Assembly: GCF_002994635.1 (NCBI RefSeq)
Contig: NZ_PVNL01000111.1
Span: 1-64,000, forward strand
Reading direction: 5' to 3'
Length of the DNA: 64,000 nt
Source of the DNA: Enhygromyxa salina
Lineage (GTDB): Bacteria > Myxococcota_A > Polyangia > Nannocystales > Nannocystaceae
In this document: positions 1 to 9,081 of the stretch, in pieces
How positions within the stretch are numbered: position 1 is the stretch's first letter
Layout: each line of letters starts with the position of its first letter
The notes under the pieces: generated by a model
Told to the model about the DNA's origin: nothing
Databases searched by the model: none
What the model saw: the letters and a program-made list of their open reading frames with translations, nothing else
Program-made: the position numbers and the translations under genes

Positions 1-81
1 CCTCGCGCGAGCGCGTCCATGCGGACCCAGCCCTGCCCCCCAATCGCAGCGCTGGGTCCGCATGGACGCGCTCGCGCGAGG
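1..81. repeat. perfect 30-bp inverted repeat (large hairpin)
   Basis: Bases 1-30 are the exact reverse complement of bases 52-81, separated by a 21-nt loop (31-51). It lies 13 bp beyond the stop codon of the minus-strand gene ending at 95, so it could terminate the sigma/FecR operon. A 30-bp perfect GC-rich stem is far longer than a usual intrinsic terminator and no T tract is visible. The repeat begins at the window edge and may extend further left. Confidence 0.85.
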
Positions 82-94
82 AGATCCAGGCTGC

Positions 95-751
95 TCAGTC
101 CCCGCCGGGTTCGAGCGCCGCGGGTTGGTGGGCGGCTGTGAGCGCGCGCGCTTGGGCGATACGCCCCGCGAGGTCCTCCGACTCGAGGCTGCCGATGTAG
201 GTGACCTTCGACTTGCCCTTGCGATCTGTCCACTCGATGCGAACGGCGCGGCCTTGGTCGCCGGGCATGTTGTAGATCCACTCGCCCTTCATGTTGACGC
301 GGATCCCCCAGCCGCCCCACTGCTTCCAGTCGTACTCGACCGCTTCGACCGACGCGATCGAGGAGATCGGGATCTTCGGTCCGAACAGGCCGTACTGCAC
401 GTTGACGTGCCCCTCGGACACGGTCACGCGCAGGACCGAGAACAGCAGCCACATCACCAGGAGCAGCGGCAGGGTGATCGCGGTGCCGATCCACGCGCCA
501 GCGCCTGCGAACGCCGACCCGATCGTCACCAAGCTCAGCGCACCAAACACCGCGTGCAGCGGCCACGGAGCCCGACTCTTGTCGCGGTAGAGCACCATGC
601 CCTCGCCGTGCATGTACTCGGCCTCGTAGGCGTCCGGAGCCCGTCGCTCGGCGCTGACGAGCAGCGACTCCGACTCGACATCGTCGCGGACGACGAGCTC
701 CTCACCCTCACTCACTCGCCCAGCTTCGACCCCGCAGGCCGCCGCTGTCAA
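95..751 (-). CDS. membrane protein with PH-like domain
   Basis: Uncharacterised protein of about 218 residues. Two closely spaced hydrophobic segments (about residues 66-110) are followed by a soluble C-terminal half of alternating strands that resembles bacterial PH-like domains. That domain match is by eye only. The longest frame starts with TTG at 751. A GTG at 715 is an equally possible start, and there is no convincing ribosome site at either. It is the third gene of an apparent operon with the FecR-like gene (stop at 767, 15 bp upstream) and the ECF sigma gene, so it is probably part of, or controlled by, that envelope-signalling unit. No enzymatic motif is visible. Confidence 0.75.
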   Translation of the reverse strand: MTAAACGVEAGRVSEGEELVVRDDVESESLLVSAERRAPDAYEAEYMHGEGMVLYRDKSRAPWPLHAVFGALSLVTIGSAFAGAGAWIGTAITLPLLLVMWLLFSVLRVTVSEGHVNVQYGLFGPKIPISSIASVEAVEYDWKQWGGWGIRVNMKGEWIYNMPGDQGRAVRIEWTDRKGKSKVTYIGSLESEDLAGRIAQARALTAAHQPAALEPGGD

Positions 752-766
752 CGACCACGCGCGCGA

Positions 767-2512
767 TCAAATCTCGGACTTGAGCTCCGGGAAGCGCTGC
801 AGGATGCGGCCGACATACTGCCCGTCGGGGTAGTGCCGCAGGTAGGCCAAGCCACGCTGCAGCGCGTGAGGAATGTAGCCGGCCTCGATCGCGGCGAGCA
901 CCAGCTTGTAGCGGGCGAGCTCGGCCTTCGGGTGCTGGGGAGCTCGGCGCAGGAACTCTTCGAAGTTGCGCGTCGCCGACTGATAGTCGTGGGCGAAATC
1001 CATGCGCAAGGTGCCCAGCAACAGCAGCCCCTCGACGGCCTCGGGCTGATCGCCGAGCTCGCTCATGAAGTCGCCGAGGCAACGCGCCGCGCGAAATCGG
1101 GTCTCGGGCTCGGCCTGCAGCACGCGACAGCGCTCGAGCCGAGCTTCGACCATGGACTTGCGATCGCGCTCGCGGCGAATTTGCTTGTTGATTAATTTGC
1201 GGGTCGCGGCCTCGCCGTTGTCGTCGGCCGGGGCGTGCCGCGCGGGCTCGGCCCGATGCGCCGCCCGAGCTGCCGCGCGACCCGTGGCCGGAGCCACCTC
1301 CCCGCCCAGCAAGGCGGTCGGGGCGGTCGGGGCGGTCGAGGCGGTCGGCGCGTCGGGGTCGAGCACGCGGTCGAGGATCCGCTGGGAAGGATCGTTGCTC
1401 AGGCCAGGCACCGTCCACGCCCGGGGGATCTGACCGAGCTCGCGAGGGGGCGGTTGCACGCGCATCTCACCGGCGTCCGAGATCGTGACGAGCAGCTCGC
1501 CGAGCTCGGACAGGGGCAGCGCGGCGGCGACTTCCTGGCGCCCGACGTCTCGATAGCTCGAGTCGCCAACGTCGAACCGAAATCCGGCTTCGACCTCACC
1601 GAGCGGGCGACCGTTGCTGGGATCGACGACGACGACCTTTCCGCGCAGGACCGAGACCGAGGTGCGGCCGTCCTCGACGGTGACGGTGAACACCGTGCCG
1701 ACCACCCGCACGACCGCGTGTGGCGTTCGGACCTGCAAGATCGGATCACCGGGGCGGCGATCGTAGCGGACCGCGAGCGTGCCCGAGAGCAGCCCGAACT
1801 CCACCAGGCTCGGGCTGGCGCTGTTCCAGCGCGCGATCGTGTGGGGCTGGAAGTTGGCGATCAAGCGGCCGACAAACGCGACCTGCACGGCGGTGTCGCG
1901 GGTCGCGATGCGGGTGCCGACGGTGAGGCTGTCGCCTGTCGTGGGTCGGCCTTCGGCGTCGGTCAGCTCGACCCGGCCGCCGGGCTCCCGCGCCGCGTCC
2001 CAGCCCGACTCCCAGCCGATCACTCGCGCGAATTTTTGGGCCTGGTGCGAGAGGCTGTGACCGACCGGGATGCGGATGCCGTCGCCGTAGCTGGTGTAGC
2101 CGGTGTCGGATCGCAGCTCGAGCTGGGCGACCGCGGGCGGCTGGAACAGTCGCGCGCCAAAGCTGGGGACGACCAGCGCGAGCGCCAAGATCACGGCGGC
2201 GATCGTGAGCCCGCCGACGCCCACCGTGGTGCTGGCCCGGCGCAGCGCACGAGCCCGGCCGTGGCGCTCGCCGTGCGACTTGGCGCGCTCGAGGATCGCT
2301 CCGAACTCGCGCTCGCGGGCGAAGGTGTCGAGCGGCGTGACCGGTCGCGGACGTCGGTAGATGGCCTCGAGGCGATGGTGGTAGCGCTGGCAGTCGCGAC
2401 AGCACGCGAGGTGGGTGTGGTACAGCCGCGCGAGCTCGGGGTGAGCCCGACCCTGGAGAACCCGCTCGGTGTCCTCCCTGAACTCGTGGCAGCCGTAGTG
2501 AACCTGCGACAT
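767..2512 (-). CDS. zinc-finger anti-sigma / FecR-domain protein
   Basis: A 581-residue single-pass membrane protein. The N-terminus has a zf-HC2-type H-x3-C-x2-C motif (HLACCRDC), as in ZAS anti-sigma factors. A transmembrane helix lies near residues 90-112, then a FecR domain (about 200-340) with the typical core around VRVVGTVFTV. An Ala/Thr/Pro-rich linker leads to a C-terminal helical region that looks TPR-like (about 430-575). It starts with ATG at 2512, one base after the TGA of the upstream ECF sigma gene, so the two are almost certainly cotranscribed. The expected role is to hold that sigma factor at the membrane until a periplasmic signal releases it; this is inferred from the family and gene order. 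Confidence 0.85.
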   Translation of the reverse strand: MSQVHYGCHEFREDTERVLQGRAHPELARLYHTHLACCRDCQRYHHRLEAIYRRPRPVTPLDTFAREREFGAILERAKSHGERHGRARALRRASTTVGVGGLTIAAVILALALVVPSFGARLFQPPAVAQLELRSDTGYTSYGDGIRIPVGHSLSHQAQKFARVIGWESGWDAAREPGGRVELTDAEGRPTTGDSLTVGTRIATRDTAVQVAFVGRLIANFQPHTIARWNSASPSLVEFGLLSGTLAVRYDRRPGDPILQVRTPHAVVRVVGTVFTVTVEDGRTSVSVLRGKVVVVDPSNGRPLGEVEAGFRFDVGDSSYRDVGRQEVAAALPLSELGELLVTISDAGEMRVQPPPRELGQIPRAWTVPGLSNDPSQRILDRVLDPDAPTASTAPTAPTALLGGEVAPATGRAAARAAHRAEPARHAPADDNGEAATRKLINKQIRRERDRKSMVEARLERCRVLQAEPETRFRAARCLGDFMSELGDQPEAVEGLLLLGTLRMDFAHDYQSATRNFEEFLRRAPQHPKAELARYKLVLAAIEAGYIPHALQRGLAYLRHYPDGQYVGRILQRFPELKSEI

Positions 2513-2513
2513 G

Positions 2514-3152
2514 TCAGTCCTGACTCACCAGCTCGCGCAGCTGCTTGCGGGCCCGCGTCAGCCGATCGCCCACGGTCGAGAGCGGCCGCTCGATGATCTC
2601 CGAGATCTCTTGCAGGGTCAGCCCCTCGTGGTGGTAGAGCACGAAGATCTGGCGCAGGTCCGGCGCGAGGTGGGCGAGGATCCGCTGGGCTTCGTCACGT
2701 GCCTCGACCTTGCTGGGCGCGACCCGATCGGCGCCGCGGCCAAACTCGAACCACTGAACCGCGCGCTGCATCCGCTCGCGACGAAAGCGCTGCCGGATCA
2801 GGTTGTGGCTGGTGTTGACGGTGATCCGGTACAGCCAGGTCGAGATCGCGGCCTTGCCCTCGAACCGGCCGATCGCCGCGAACGCCCGGGAGAACACGAT
2901 CTGCACGAGATCGTCGAGTTCGCTGTCGCGCCCGAGCAGGCGAAACAGGTGACCGCGGACCTGGTTCTCGTGCTGCTCGTAGATGAGCCGCAGGGCTCGC
3001 TCATCGCCCGCGCGGGCCAACTCGAGCAGCTCGCGCTGAGCCGGCCGCTCGCTGGCCGCGAGCTCCGAATTGGCGCCGTCTTCGGAGCTTCCGCCCAGCG
3101 TGGTGACGCCGACGCAGGATTCGCCAGGCAGGAATTCGATGGAATCGAGCAT
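2514..3152 (-). CDS. ECF-type RNA polymerase sigma factor
   Basis: Sigma-70 family protein with a region 2 block (DLVQIVFSRAFAAIGRF, then STWLYRITVNTSHN) and a C-terminal region 4 helix-turn-helix (LTLQEISEIIERPLSTVGDR). I chose ATG 3152 (212 residues). The frame is open further upstream to 3368, but that would overlap the divergent gene at 3274 and give a non-conserved N-terminus. An extra segment of about 55 residues precedes the first sigma helices. It directs an unknown regulon. The neighbouring FecR/zinc-finger gene one base downstream is the likely anti-sigma factor, and the 121-bp gap to the divergent gene at 3274 should hold the promoter. Confidence 0.9.
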   Translation of the reverse strand: MLDSIEFLPGESCVGVTTLGGSSEDGANSELAASERPAQRELLELARAGDERALRLIYEQHENQVRGHLFRLLGRDSELDDLVQIVFSRAFAAIGRFEGKAAISTWLYRITVNTSHNLIRQRFRRERMQRAVQWFEFGRGADRVAPSKVEARDEAQRILAHLAPDLRQIFVLYHHEGLTLQEISEIIERPLSTVGDRLTRARKQLRELVSQD

Positions 3153-3273
3153 GAGCGCTGATGATGAGGACCCTTCGCCTGGGCCAATGTCTCGGACACC
3201 ACGGGTCATGAGTTTTCTGAGCTCGTCCGCAAGCGTAGCAGAGGTGAACCGACAATCTGGTAAGACACTCGAC

Positions 3274-3936
3274 ATGCTCATGATCCGCGAGCGTGTACCG
3301 GGCTTCGCCCCCGCCGAGTTTTGGGAGGAGTCGCCCCCGCGGAGCCAGTGGCAGTCGATGATCGACAAGTACGACGCCGTCGCCGCGGCGGCGAGGCTGG
3401 CCGGGGGGACTCGCGGACCCGCGTACCGTCAGCTGCTCGTCGAGCTATCTTCGCGCTGGCCGGGTGGGCTGCGAGAGAGCGAGCTCGTCGGTCCGGAGCG
3501 GGTGACCGTCCGTCGCGCGGCGGCCGTCGCTGGCCTCGCGCTGCCCGACCAAGCTCGCGCACCCGACTGGACCCGCGGCGAGCCGCGCCCGGCCACGCCG
3601 ACGCTCGCGGTCGTGTGCTGGGCCGAGCTGCACGAGCTGATCCTCGATCAGCTCGCGTTCCGCCGCGCGCTCGAGCGGGGCGCCCTGCTCACGACCGCGA
3701 CCTTCGCCGACTGGATCCGCGATCACGAGCGCAGCGAGCAGGCCCGACGTTGGCCACAGCCGCACCGACTGCCCGAGGTGGTCGGGCCGAAGCTGCGGGT
3801 GCGTGGGGCGTATCTGTGGCTGGCCGCCCGCGCTGGCCTCGACCTCCCCAGCCTCAACGCGCTGCTGTTCGCGCGGACGGGTCACTGGGATCGTCGGCCC
3901 GATGATCCCAGCTGGGCCACCGATGACGGGCGCTGA
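3274..3936 (+). CDS. hypothetical protein
   Basis: A 220-residue protein that I do not recognise. It is rich in Arg, Ala and Leu with several predicted helices and two Trp-containing segments (HTGHWDRRPDDPSW-like end), and has no signal peptide or membrane segment. I chose ATG 3274 rather than the longer frame from 3070, because the longer version would run through the divergent sigma-factor gene and its N-terminus is antisense sequence. It is divergently transcribed from the ECF sigma operon and could share its control region. Confidence 0.6.
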   Translation: MLMIRERVPGFAPAEFWEESPPRSQWQSMIDKYDAVAAAARLAGGTRGPAYRQLLVELSSRWPGGLRESELVGPERVTVRRAAAVAGLALPDQARAPDWTRGEPRPATPTLAVVCWAELHELILDQLAFRRALERGALLTTATFADWIRDHERSEQARRWPQPHRLPEVVGPKLRVRGAYLWLAARAGLDLPSLNALLFARTGHWDRRPDDPSWATDDGR

Positions 3937-4060
3937 CTCGCACGCGTTGGCGGCCCGGCAGCGGGCCACTGTCCCGCTGCCAGGCCACTAAAATTTTTGC
4001 CTCGCCCAACATCATTGGCGAATCGCCGTGGCACGTCGCTTGCCTTGGTGATGCGTCACG

Positions 4061-5029
4061 ATGCCAAGCACACTGCACCAGGGGGTGGTCTCGCTGTTCC
4101 GCGATGACCCGAGGCTCGCGTTTGACCTGCTGCGGTCAGTGTTTGGCATCGAGCTGCCGCCACTGACGCAATACACCGATCGCAAGGGGGAGCTCGATCG
4201 TCATCTGCCGATCACCGGAGACACCGGGGAGCTTCGGATGGACCTCGCGCTCTCCGCCGAGCTCGAGCAACCGGAACATCGCCGTGCCGGGATCGCGGTG
4301 ATCGTCGAGGTCCAAAAGCGCATCAACTCGGTCAAGCGCTGGCGCCTGTGGGTCTACTGGGCCCTGCTCGCCGAGCAACTGAAGCGAAATACTGCGGTTC
4401 TCGTGGTCCCGCTGTCCAAGGCCGTGGGGCGCTGGTCGCGAGGACTTGGGCGTTTGGAGATCCCAATGCGTGAAGGTTTGCTGGTTCTCGACCACGAAAA
4501 CATGCCGCGCATTACCGATCTCGAGCTGGCCCGGCTGCGCCCCGCGTTGGTCGTGCTCTCGGCGGTGCTCCACGCGATCAACGGTGACTACGAGATCGCG
4601 CAAATTGCCTGGGATGTGGCTGGGGAGCTCGCGGACGAACGCCGGTGGCGCTACGCTGCGATCATCCTGAGCGCCGTACCACAGCACGAACGCGACCGCA
4701 TGATCGGAGACCTGACGATGGAAGAACGCCACGAACTCACGGAACTCGAACTCAACAGCATCGCCTATCACGACGGGCGAGACGACGGCAAGCGCGAGGG
4801 CATGCTGGCGGGCAAGCGCGAGGGCATGCTGGCGGGCAAGCGCGAGGGCCTGCTGGAAGGCAAGCGCGAGGTCCTCGCTGAGCTCGTGTTCACAATCCTC
4901 GAGCTTCGTGAGCTCCCCGTGGACGCCGCATCCAGGGCCAAAATCCAGGCGTGCAGCGACCCCGACCTGCTGCAGCGTTGGGCCGCACGCGCCAAGCAGG
5001 CAAGCGAGACCGCGAACATCTTTGACTGA
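4061..5029 (+). CDS. Rpn-like PD-(D/E)XK nuclease family protein
   Basis: A 322-residue protein of the Rpn/PDDEXK-like type common in myxobacteria and cyanobacteria. The putative active site is Asp61 (in RMDLAL) with Glu83-x-Gln85 followed by Lys86 (VIVEVQK), the E-x-Q variant of the PD-(D/E)XK fold. The C-terminal third contains an 8-residue tandem repeat (GKREGMLA, residues 243-270) followed by a helical tail, as in many family members that carry a charged repeat before the C-terminus. Family members promote recombination or DNA cleavage; its role here is unknown. Convergent with the membrane-protein gene ending at 5038, only 8 bp away. Confidence 0.7.
   Translation: MPSTLHQGVVSLFRDDPRLAFDLLRSVFGIELPPLTQYTDRKGELDRHLPITGDTGELRMDLALSAELEQPEHRRAGIAVIVEVQKRINSVKRWRLWVYWALLAEQLKRNTAVLVVPLSKAVGRWSRGLGRLEIPMREGLLVLDHENMPRITDLELARLRPALVVLSAVLHAINGDYEIAQIAWDVAGELADERRWRYAAIILSAVPQHERDRMIGDLTMEERHELTELELNSIAYHDGRDDGKREGMLAGKREGMLAGKREGLLEGKREVLAELVFTILELRELPVDAASRAKIQACSDPDLLQRWAARAKQASETANIFD
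4787..4872 (+). repeat. 24-bp coding tandem repeat (3.6 copies)
   Basis: Three full 24-bp units beginning GGCAAGCGCGAGGG and a partial fourth unit encode the repeated octapeptide GKREGMLA. The first two units are identical, which makes copy-number change by slippage plausible. Confidence 0.9.
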
Positions 5030-5037
5030 TCGGCGCT

Positions 5038-5793
5038 CTAGCTGGCCTTCTTCATCGGGCCCAGGAGCCGACGGAACACCAGCAGGTGCCCGAACAGCGC
5101 GGCGGTGACCATGATCGTTGGCAACCACACGAACGGGAAGTCGGCGATCCACACGTTGGGCGGCCCGCCGAATTGCCGCAGCGGCCCGGGCATCGAGAGG
5201 ATCGAGATCCCCACGATCGTGGCCAGCAGCCCGAGCCCGAGCAGGTTCCACACCCACAGCAGCGCGCGCGGCTGCGGCTGCCCCTGCTCGCGCCGCCACA
5301 ACCATAGACCCAGGCCGAGCCCCGTGAGCCCGGTGACCACGTCGAAGTTGAGGCCCGACCAGGTCATGTGCTGCCCGATCACGCCCTCCTCGCTGGCCCG
5401 GTGCAGCATGATCTCCACGACCACGCGAAAGCCCTGGTAGCCGACGAGCAGGGACAGCGGCAGGTCCCGGGCGAGGCGCTCGCCAAACCGCGAGAACGCC
5501 AGCACGAAGGTCAAGACGAAGCTGGCGAGCACGACCGGCATCACCGGTGGGGGAAAGCTCTCGAAATTGGCCAGCGCTCCAGACCCGGCGAGCGCCCCGG
5601 TCAAGCTCAGCCAGACCGCCACGGCGACGCCCGTGCGCAGCGTGGCCGCGCGCCGTGTCGGGCTTGGCTCGTCGCCCCGAACACCCGCGTACCACCGCGC
5701 CGCGGGCACGCCGGCGGCCGCCACCACCGCGATGCCGATGCACAGCCCGGCCAGACTCGCGCTCCCGGGGACACTCAGCGCCTGTTCGACCAT
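5038..5793 (-). CDS. multi-pass membrane protein, unknown function
   Basis: A 251-residue integral membrane protein with about seven hydrophobic segments. Conserved-looking polar positions sit between the helices: FPPPVMP, GYQGFRVVVEIMLH and the loop GQHMTWSGLNFDVVTG, which I associate with a widespread uncharacterised family. ATG start at 5793. The C-terminus is basic (GPMKKAS) and cytoplasmic by the positive-inside rule. It stands alone, divergent from the gene at 5877 and convergent with the Rpn-like gene. Function cannot be assigned. Confidence 0.7.
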   Translation of the reverse strand: MVEQALSVPGSASLAGLCIGIAVVAAAGVPAARWYAGVRGDEPSPTRRAATLRTGVAVAVWLSLTGALAGSGALANFESFPPPVMPVVLASFVLTFVLAFSRFGERLARDLPLSLLVGYQGFRVVVEIMLHRASEEGVIGQHMTWSGLNFDVVTGLTGLGLGLWLWRREQGQPQPRALLWVWNLLGLGLLATIVGISILSMPGPLRQFGGPPNVWIADFPFVWLPTIMVTAALFGHLLVFRRLLGPMKKAS

Positions 5794-5876
5794 GCGCTGA
5801 TGCTATACCCGCAGACCTGGGGACCCGCGCTGAAAACAGTGTCTGTCGGGGGTCCAAGGCTGCTAAGGTCTCGCGG

Positions 5877-6773
5877 ATGGAGGCGACAGCCACCCGCTCC
5901 GCCGCTGGCATGGGTCTAGTGATGGTCGTGCTGCTGGGCGGTTGGGTCAGCACGCGCATGACCCTGGACACCGGCGACGCGGTCGACGTCGCGCTGGCCA
6001 AGCGCATCGACCCCGACCAGGCTCAGCGCAAGGCCCTGGCCCAGACGGCCAGCTACCAGAACAGCGAAGAGTTCTATCAGACCTCGATCGACGACACCGT
6101 CGCGCTTCACGAGCTCGCGCCCGTCGAGCCCACGCGCCTGCTCCAGCCCAACGCCTTCTTTCATGTCGCGTCCCCTGGTGACCCACGCTCGATCCCGCTG
6201 GGCACGTCGATCACCGAGGCGGGCCTGCAGATCTCGGTGAAGGCCGAAGAGGTCCAGGTCGAGCGCCGGGGGATGCAGACCAAGAACGTCCACACCTTCG
6301 CGCTGTTCAAGAACGTCAGCCATGAGCCCCTGGCGTACTTCGTGCGCATGCGCAGCCGGGCGGGCGACTGCCAGATCCGCGCCCAGACCCGCTACAACGC
6401 CATGGTCCTGCAGCCCGGCGAGCTCGCGGAGATCTCGGTCTGTTCGGGACAGCACGAGGTCGAGCTGACGGAGCTGCGGGTCATGGAGGTGTCGCAGATC
6501 GGCGCGCGCTGGCTCAGCAAGATCCCGCCGCAGGCGGTCGGCCACGACAACCTGAGCAGTCGCTCACACTTTCCGGGCGGCGGCGTGGAGATGTGCGCCG
6601 AGGTCCCTGCAGTCGAGTTCTCGCGCAAGATCGACGCTGGCGAGGCCAAGTGGGAGGACATCATCGACTTCTACAGTCGCCACGACTGCGAGCACTATCG
6701 CTGGTGGCCAGGGTATCGCCGGATCACGTCACCGCTGACGAGCCTGCCCGCGGTCCCCGACCCGCCGAAGTGA
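5877..6773 (+). CDS. hypothetical exported protein
   Basis: A 298-residue protein with an N-terminal hydrophobic segment (GMGLVMVVLLGGWVS, about residues 9-23) acting as signal anchor or uncleaved signal peptide. The rest is soluble, with conserved Cys and Trp residues near the end (HDCEHYRWWPGY). I chose ATG 5877; the frame is open much further upstream, but that part overlaps the divergent membrane-protein gene. It faces the FHA gene convergently across a shared terminator. No family recognised. Confidence 0.65.
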   Translation: MEATATRSAAGMGLVMVVLLGGWVSTRMTLDTGDAVDVALAKRIDPDQAQRKALAQTASYQNSEEFYQTSIDDTVALHELAPVEPTRLLQPNAFFHVASPGDPRSIPLGTSITEAGLQISVKAEEVQVERRGMQTKNVHTFALFKNVSHEPLAYFVRMRSRAGDCQIRAQTRYNAMVLQPGELAEISVCSGQHEVELTELRVMEVSQIGARWLSKIPPQAVGHDNLSSRSHFPGGGVEMCAEVPAVEFSRKIDAGEAKWEDIIDFYSRHDCEHYRWWPGYRRITSPLTSLPAVPDPPK

Positions 6774-6802
6774 CGCAGGCCGGCGTGACAAAGGGCGAAC
6801 CC

Positions 6803-6835
6803 AAAAAAACGGCCCGGAGATCCGGGCCGTTTTTC
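6803..6835. terminator. bidirectional intrinsic terminator
   Basis: A 9-bp perfect stem (ACGGCCCGG / CCGGGCCGT, 6809-6830) with a 4-nt loop is flanked by an A tract on the left and a T tract on the right. It lies between the stops of two convergent genes (6773 and 6838) and can serve both strands. Confidence 0.9.
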
Positions 6836-6837
6836 GT

Positions 6838-8886
6838 TCAGGCGTATCCGCCACCTTGGGGTGGACCGCCGTAGCCGCCACCTTGGGGTGGGCCGCCGTA
6901 GCCGCCACCTTGCGGCGGCGCGCCGTATCCGGGCTGCTGGCCCATGCCGGGCGCTTGACCCAGCTGCGGCTGCGGTGGCTGGCCGTAGGGCATCTGACCC
7001 TGTGGCGGACCGCCGAGCTGCTGGACCTGGCCGCCGCCCATGCCCACGCCCATGGGTGCGCCGCCCTCGACGAACACGACGGTGTTGGACAGCTGCCACT
7101 TGAGCATCTTGGCCATGAACCAGAACATGTAGAAGCCGAGGGTGACGATCGTGAGCAGATAGCCGACCAGGAACATGACGAACAGCTCGCCGCCCTCACC
7201 GGTGAAGCGCATGCCGAGCCGGTGCCCGTCGACGTTGATCTTGGTGTTGTCGGCGTTGAACTTGATCATCTTGACCTGGAACCAGGCCATGTAGATCCCG
7301 AAGGTCACCAGGGTCAGCAGGTAGCCGACGATGAAGGTGACGAGCAGCTCGCCACCCTCGCCGACGAAGTCGAGGCCGCCGACGTCCTGACCGTTCTTGG
7401 TGATCTTGGTGTTCTCCGAGAACCACTTGTTCATCTTGCACATGAACCAGGGCCCGTAGATGCCGAAGGTGATCGCGGTGAGCAGGTAGCCGACCAAGAA
7501 GGTCACGAACAGGTCGCCACCGGTGCCGTCGAACCGGGGCTTGTAGACGCTGCCGTCGTCGGCGCTGACGGTGGCGTTGTCCGTGAAGAACTTCGCCAGC
7601 TTGCACATGAACCAGGGGCCGTAGATGCCGAAGGTGATCACGGTCAGCAGGTAGCCAACCAGGAAGGTCACGAACAGCTGGCCGCCCTCGCCCTCGAACT
7701 TGAAGCGGACCGTGCCTTTCGCGGTGGGGCCGTAAGTGACCCGCTCCGCGATGAAGTTGGCGAACTTGCACATGAACCACGGCATGTAGATGCCGAAGGT
7801 GATCACGGTCAGCAGGTAGCCAACGAACAGCTGCCCGAGCAGCTCGCCACCGGTGCCCGCGAAGTCACCCCGCGCCTCGCCGCCGGCCGACATGTTGGTC
7901 ATGCCAGACGGCTGGCCGTAGGCCGGAGGCGCGCCCGGAGGCGGGCTCCCAAATGCCTGACCTGCGGCCGCGCCGACAGCCATCGCGCCGCCAGCCGCAG
8001 CCGCCATGGGTGCGCCCCCGTAGGCGCCGCCCCCAGGCGGCGGGCTCCCGGGTGGCGGGCTGCCGGGCGGAGGTCCGCCAAAGCCGGGCTGCGGCGAGCT
8101 GCTTGGCGGGCTTCCCGGTGGTGGCCCGCCAAATCCGCCTGCGGGCGGTGGCGCGCCGTAGGCACCTTGCGGAGGCGCACCTTGCGGAGGCGCACCTTGC
8201 GGCGGTCCGCCGAAGCCTCCTTGGGGTGGCGCGCCGGGCGGTGGGGCCCCGTAGGCGCCCTGGGGTGGAGCGCCCTGCGGAGGACTGCCGGGCGGAGGAC
8301 CGCCGGGCGGCGGCGCCCCGAACCCGCCGGCAGGTGGCGGCGCCCCAAAACCAGCTTGGGGTGGCGCGCTGGGAGGCGGCGCCCCGAACCCGCCGGACGG
8401 CGGCGGCGCCCCGAATCCCGCTTGAGGTGGCGCGCCGGGTGGCGCCCCGGGAGGACCGGGCGGTGCGCCGGGCGGAGGACCAAACCCCGGCGGACCAGGC
8501 GGCGCACCCGGGGGACGCGGTGGCGCCCCGGTGCCGCGCGGCATCCCGCCGACTGCGATCATCGTCTTTCCGGCGCCTGCACGCTGTGCCCCTTGGATGG
8601 ACATCAGCGTCATGACCGTTTGACCGATCGAGAAGCCCTGGCCGGGCTCCATGGCGAATTCTGGGCTTCGCTGGCCACCAAAAAAGGTGCCGTTGGTGCT
8701 TCCGAGGTCCTTGACGCGCACACCACCATTCTCGAAGTGAATCTCGGCGTGGCGACCAGAGGACTGGGGATCACCGAGCACGATGTCACCAGCCTCGCGG
8801 CCGATGCTCGTCACTCGGGCACCAATGTTGCGGGTCTCGGGGGGCTTGTTGACGTATTGGATCTTGAGAACGTAGTGGGTCGTCAC
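6838..8886 (-). CDS. FHA-domain protein with five DUF898-like membrane repeats
   Basis: A 682-residue fusion. The N-terminus is an FHA domain (about residues 1-100) with the canonical phosphothreonine-binding elements IGRE, SSGRHAEI and DLGSTNGTFF. A long Pro/Gly/Ala linker with GAPP-type repeats follows (about 115-350). Then come five tandem units of about 65 residues, each containing a hydrophobic core of the form LFVxFLVGYLLTxxTFGIYxxWF, resembling DUF898 (YjgN-like) units. The tail is Gly/Pro/Gln/Tyr-rich. The start is GTG 8886, because GGAGG lies 7 bases upstream; the longer frame to 8955 lacks this. It probably links Ser/Thr-kinase signalling to a membrane assembly, which is inference from the domains. 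Confidence 0.85.
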   Translation of the reverse strand: MTTHYVLKIQYVNKPPETRNIGARVTSIGREAGDIVLGDPQSSGRHAEIHFENGGVRVKDLGSTNGTFFGGQRSPEFAMEPGQGFSIGQTVMTLMSIQGAQRAGAGKTMIAVGGMPRGTGAPPRPPGAPPGPPGFGPPPGAPPGPPGAPPGAPPQAGFGAPPPSGGFGAPPPSAPPQAGFGAPPPAGGFGAPPPGGPPPGSPPQGAPPQGAYGAPPPGAPPQGGFGGPPQGAPPQGAPPQGAYGAPPPAGGFGGPPPGSPPSSSPQPGFGGPPPGSPPPGSPPPGGGAYGGAPMAAAAGGAMAVGAAAGQAFGSPPPGAPPAYGQPSGMTNMSAGGEARGDFAGTGGELLGQLFVGYLLTVITFGIYMPWFMCKFANFIAERVTYGPTAKGTVRFKFEGEGGQLFVTFLVGYLLTVITFGIYGPWFMCKLAKFFTDNATVSADDGSVYKPRFDGTGGDLFVTFLVGYLLTAITFGIYGPWFMCKMNKWFSENTKITKNGQDVGGLDFVGEGGELLVTFIVGYLLTLVTFGIYMAWFQVKMIKFNADNTKINVDGHRLGMRFTGEGGELFVMFLVGYLLTIVTLGFYMFWFMAKMLKWQLSNTVVFVEGGAPMGVGMGGGQVQQLGGPPQGQMPYGQPPQPQLGQAPGMGQQPGYGAPPQGGGYGGPPQGGGYGGPPQGGGYA

Positions 8887-9081
8887 TGGACGGCCTCCGC
8901 TGTGATGAGCGGCGAGCATCCCAACTGGGGCCACCCTGCGCAAGCCCCGTCTCATGGGTTGCGTGCGGGGCCCGCGAACTGTTCAGGAGGCCCGTGCGAC
9001 GGCGGCCGTGGTCGAAGCCCGGCCCGAGAGCTGCGGGCGGCCGCGGTCAGCTCGTGGGCTCGCTGCGAGATCACACCTGGA

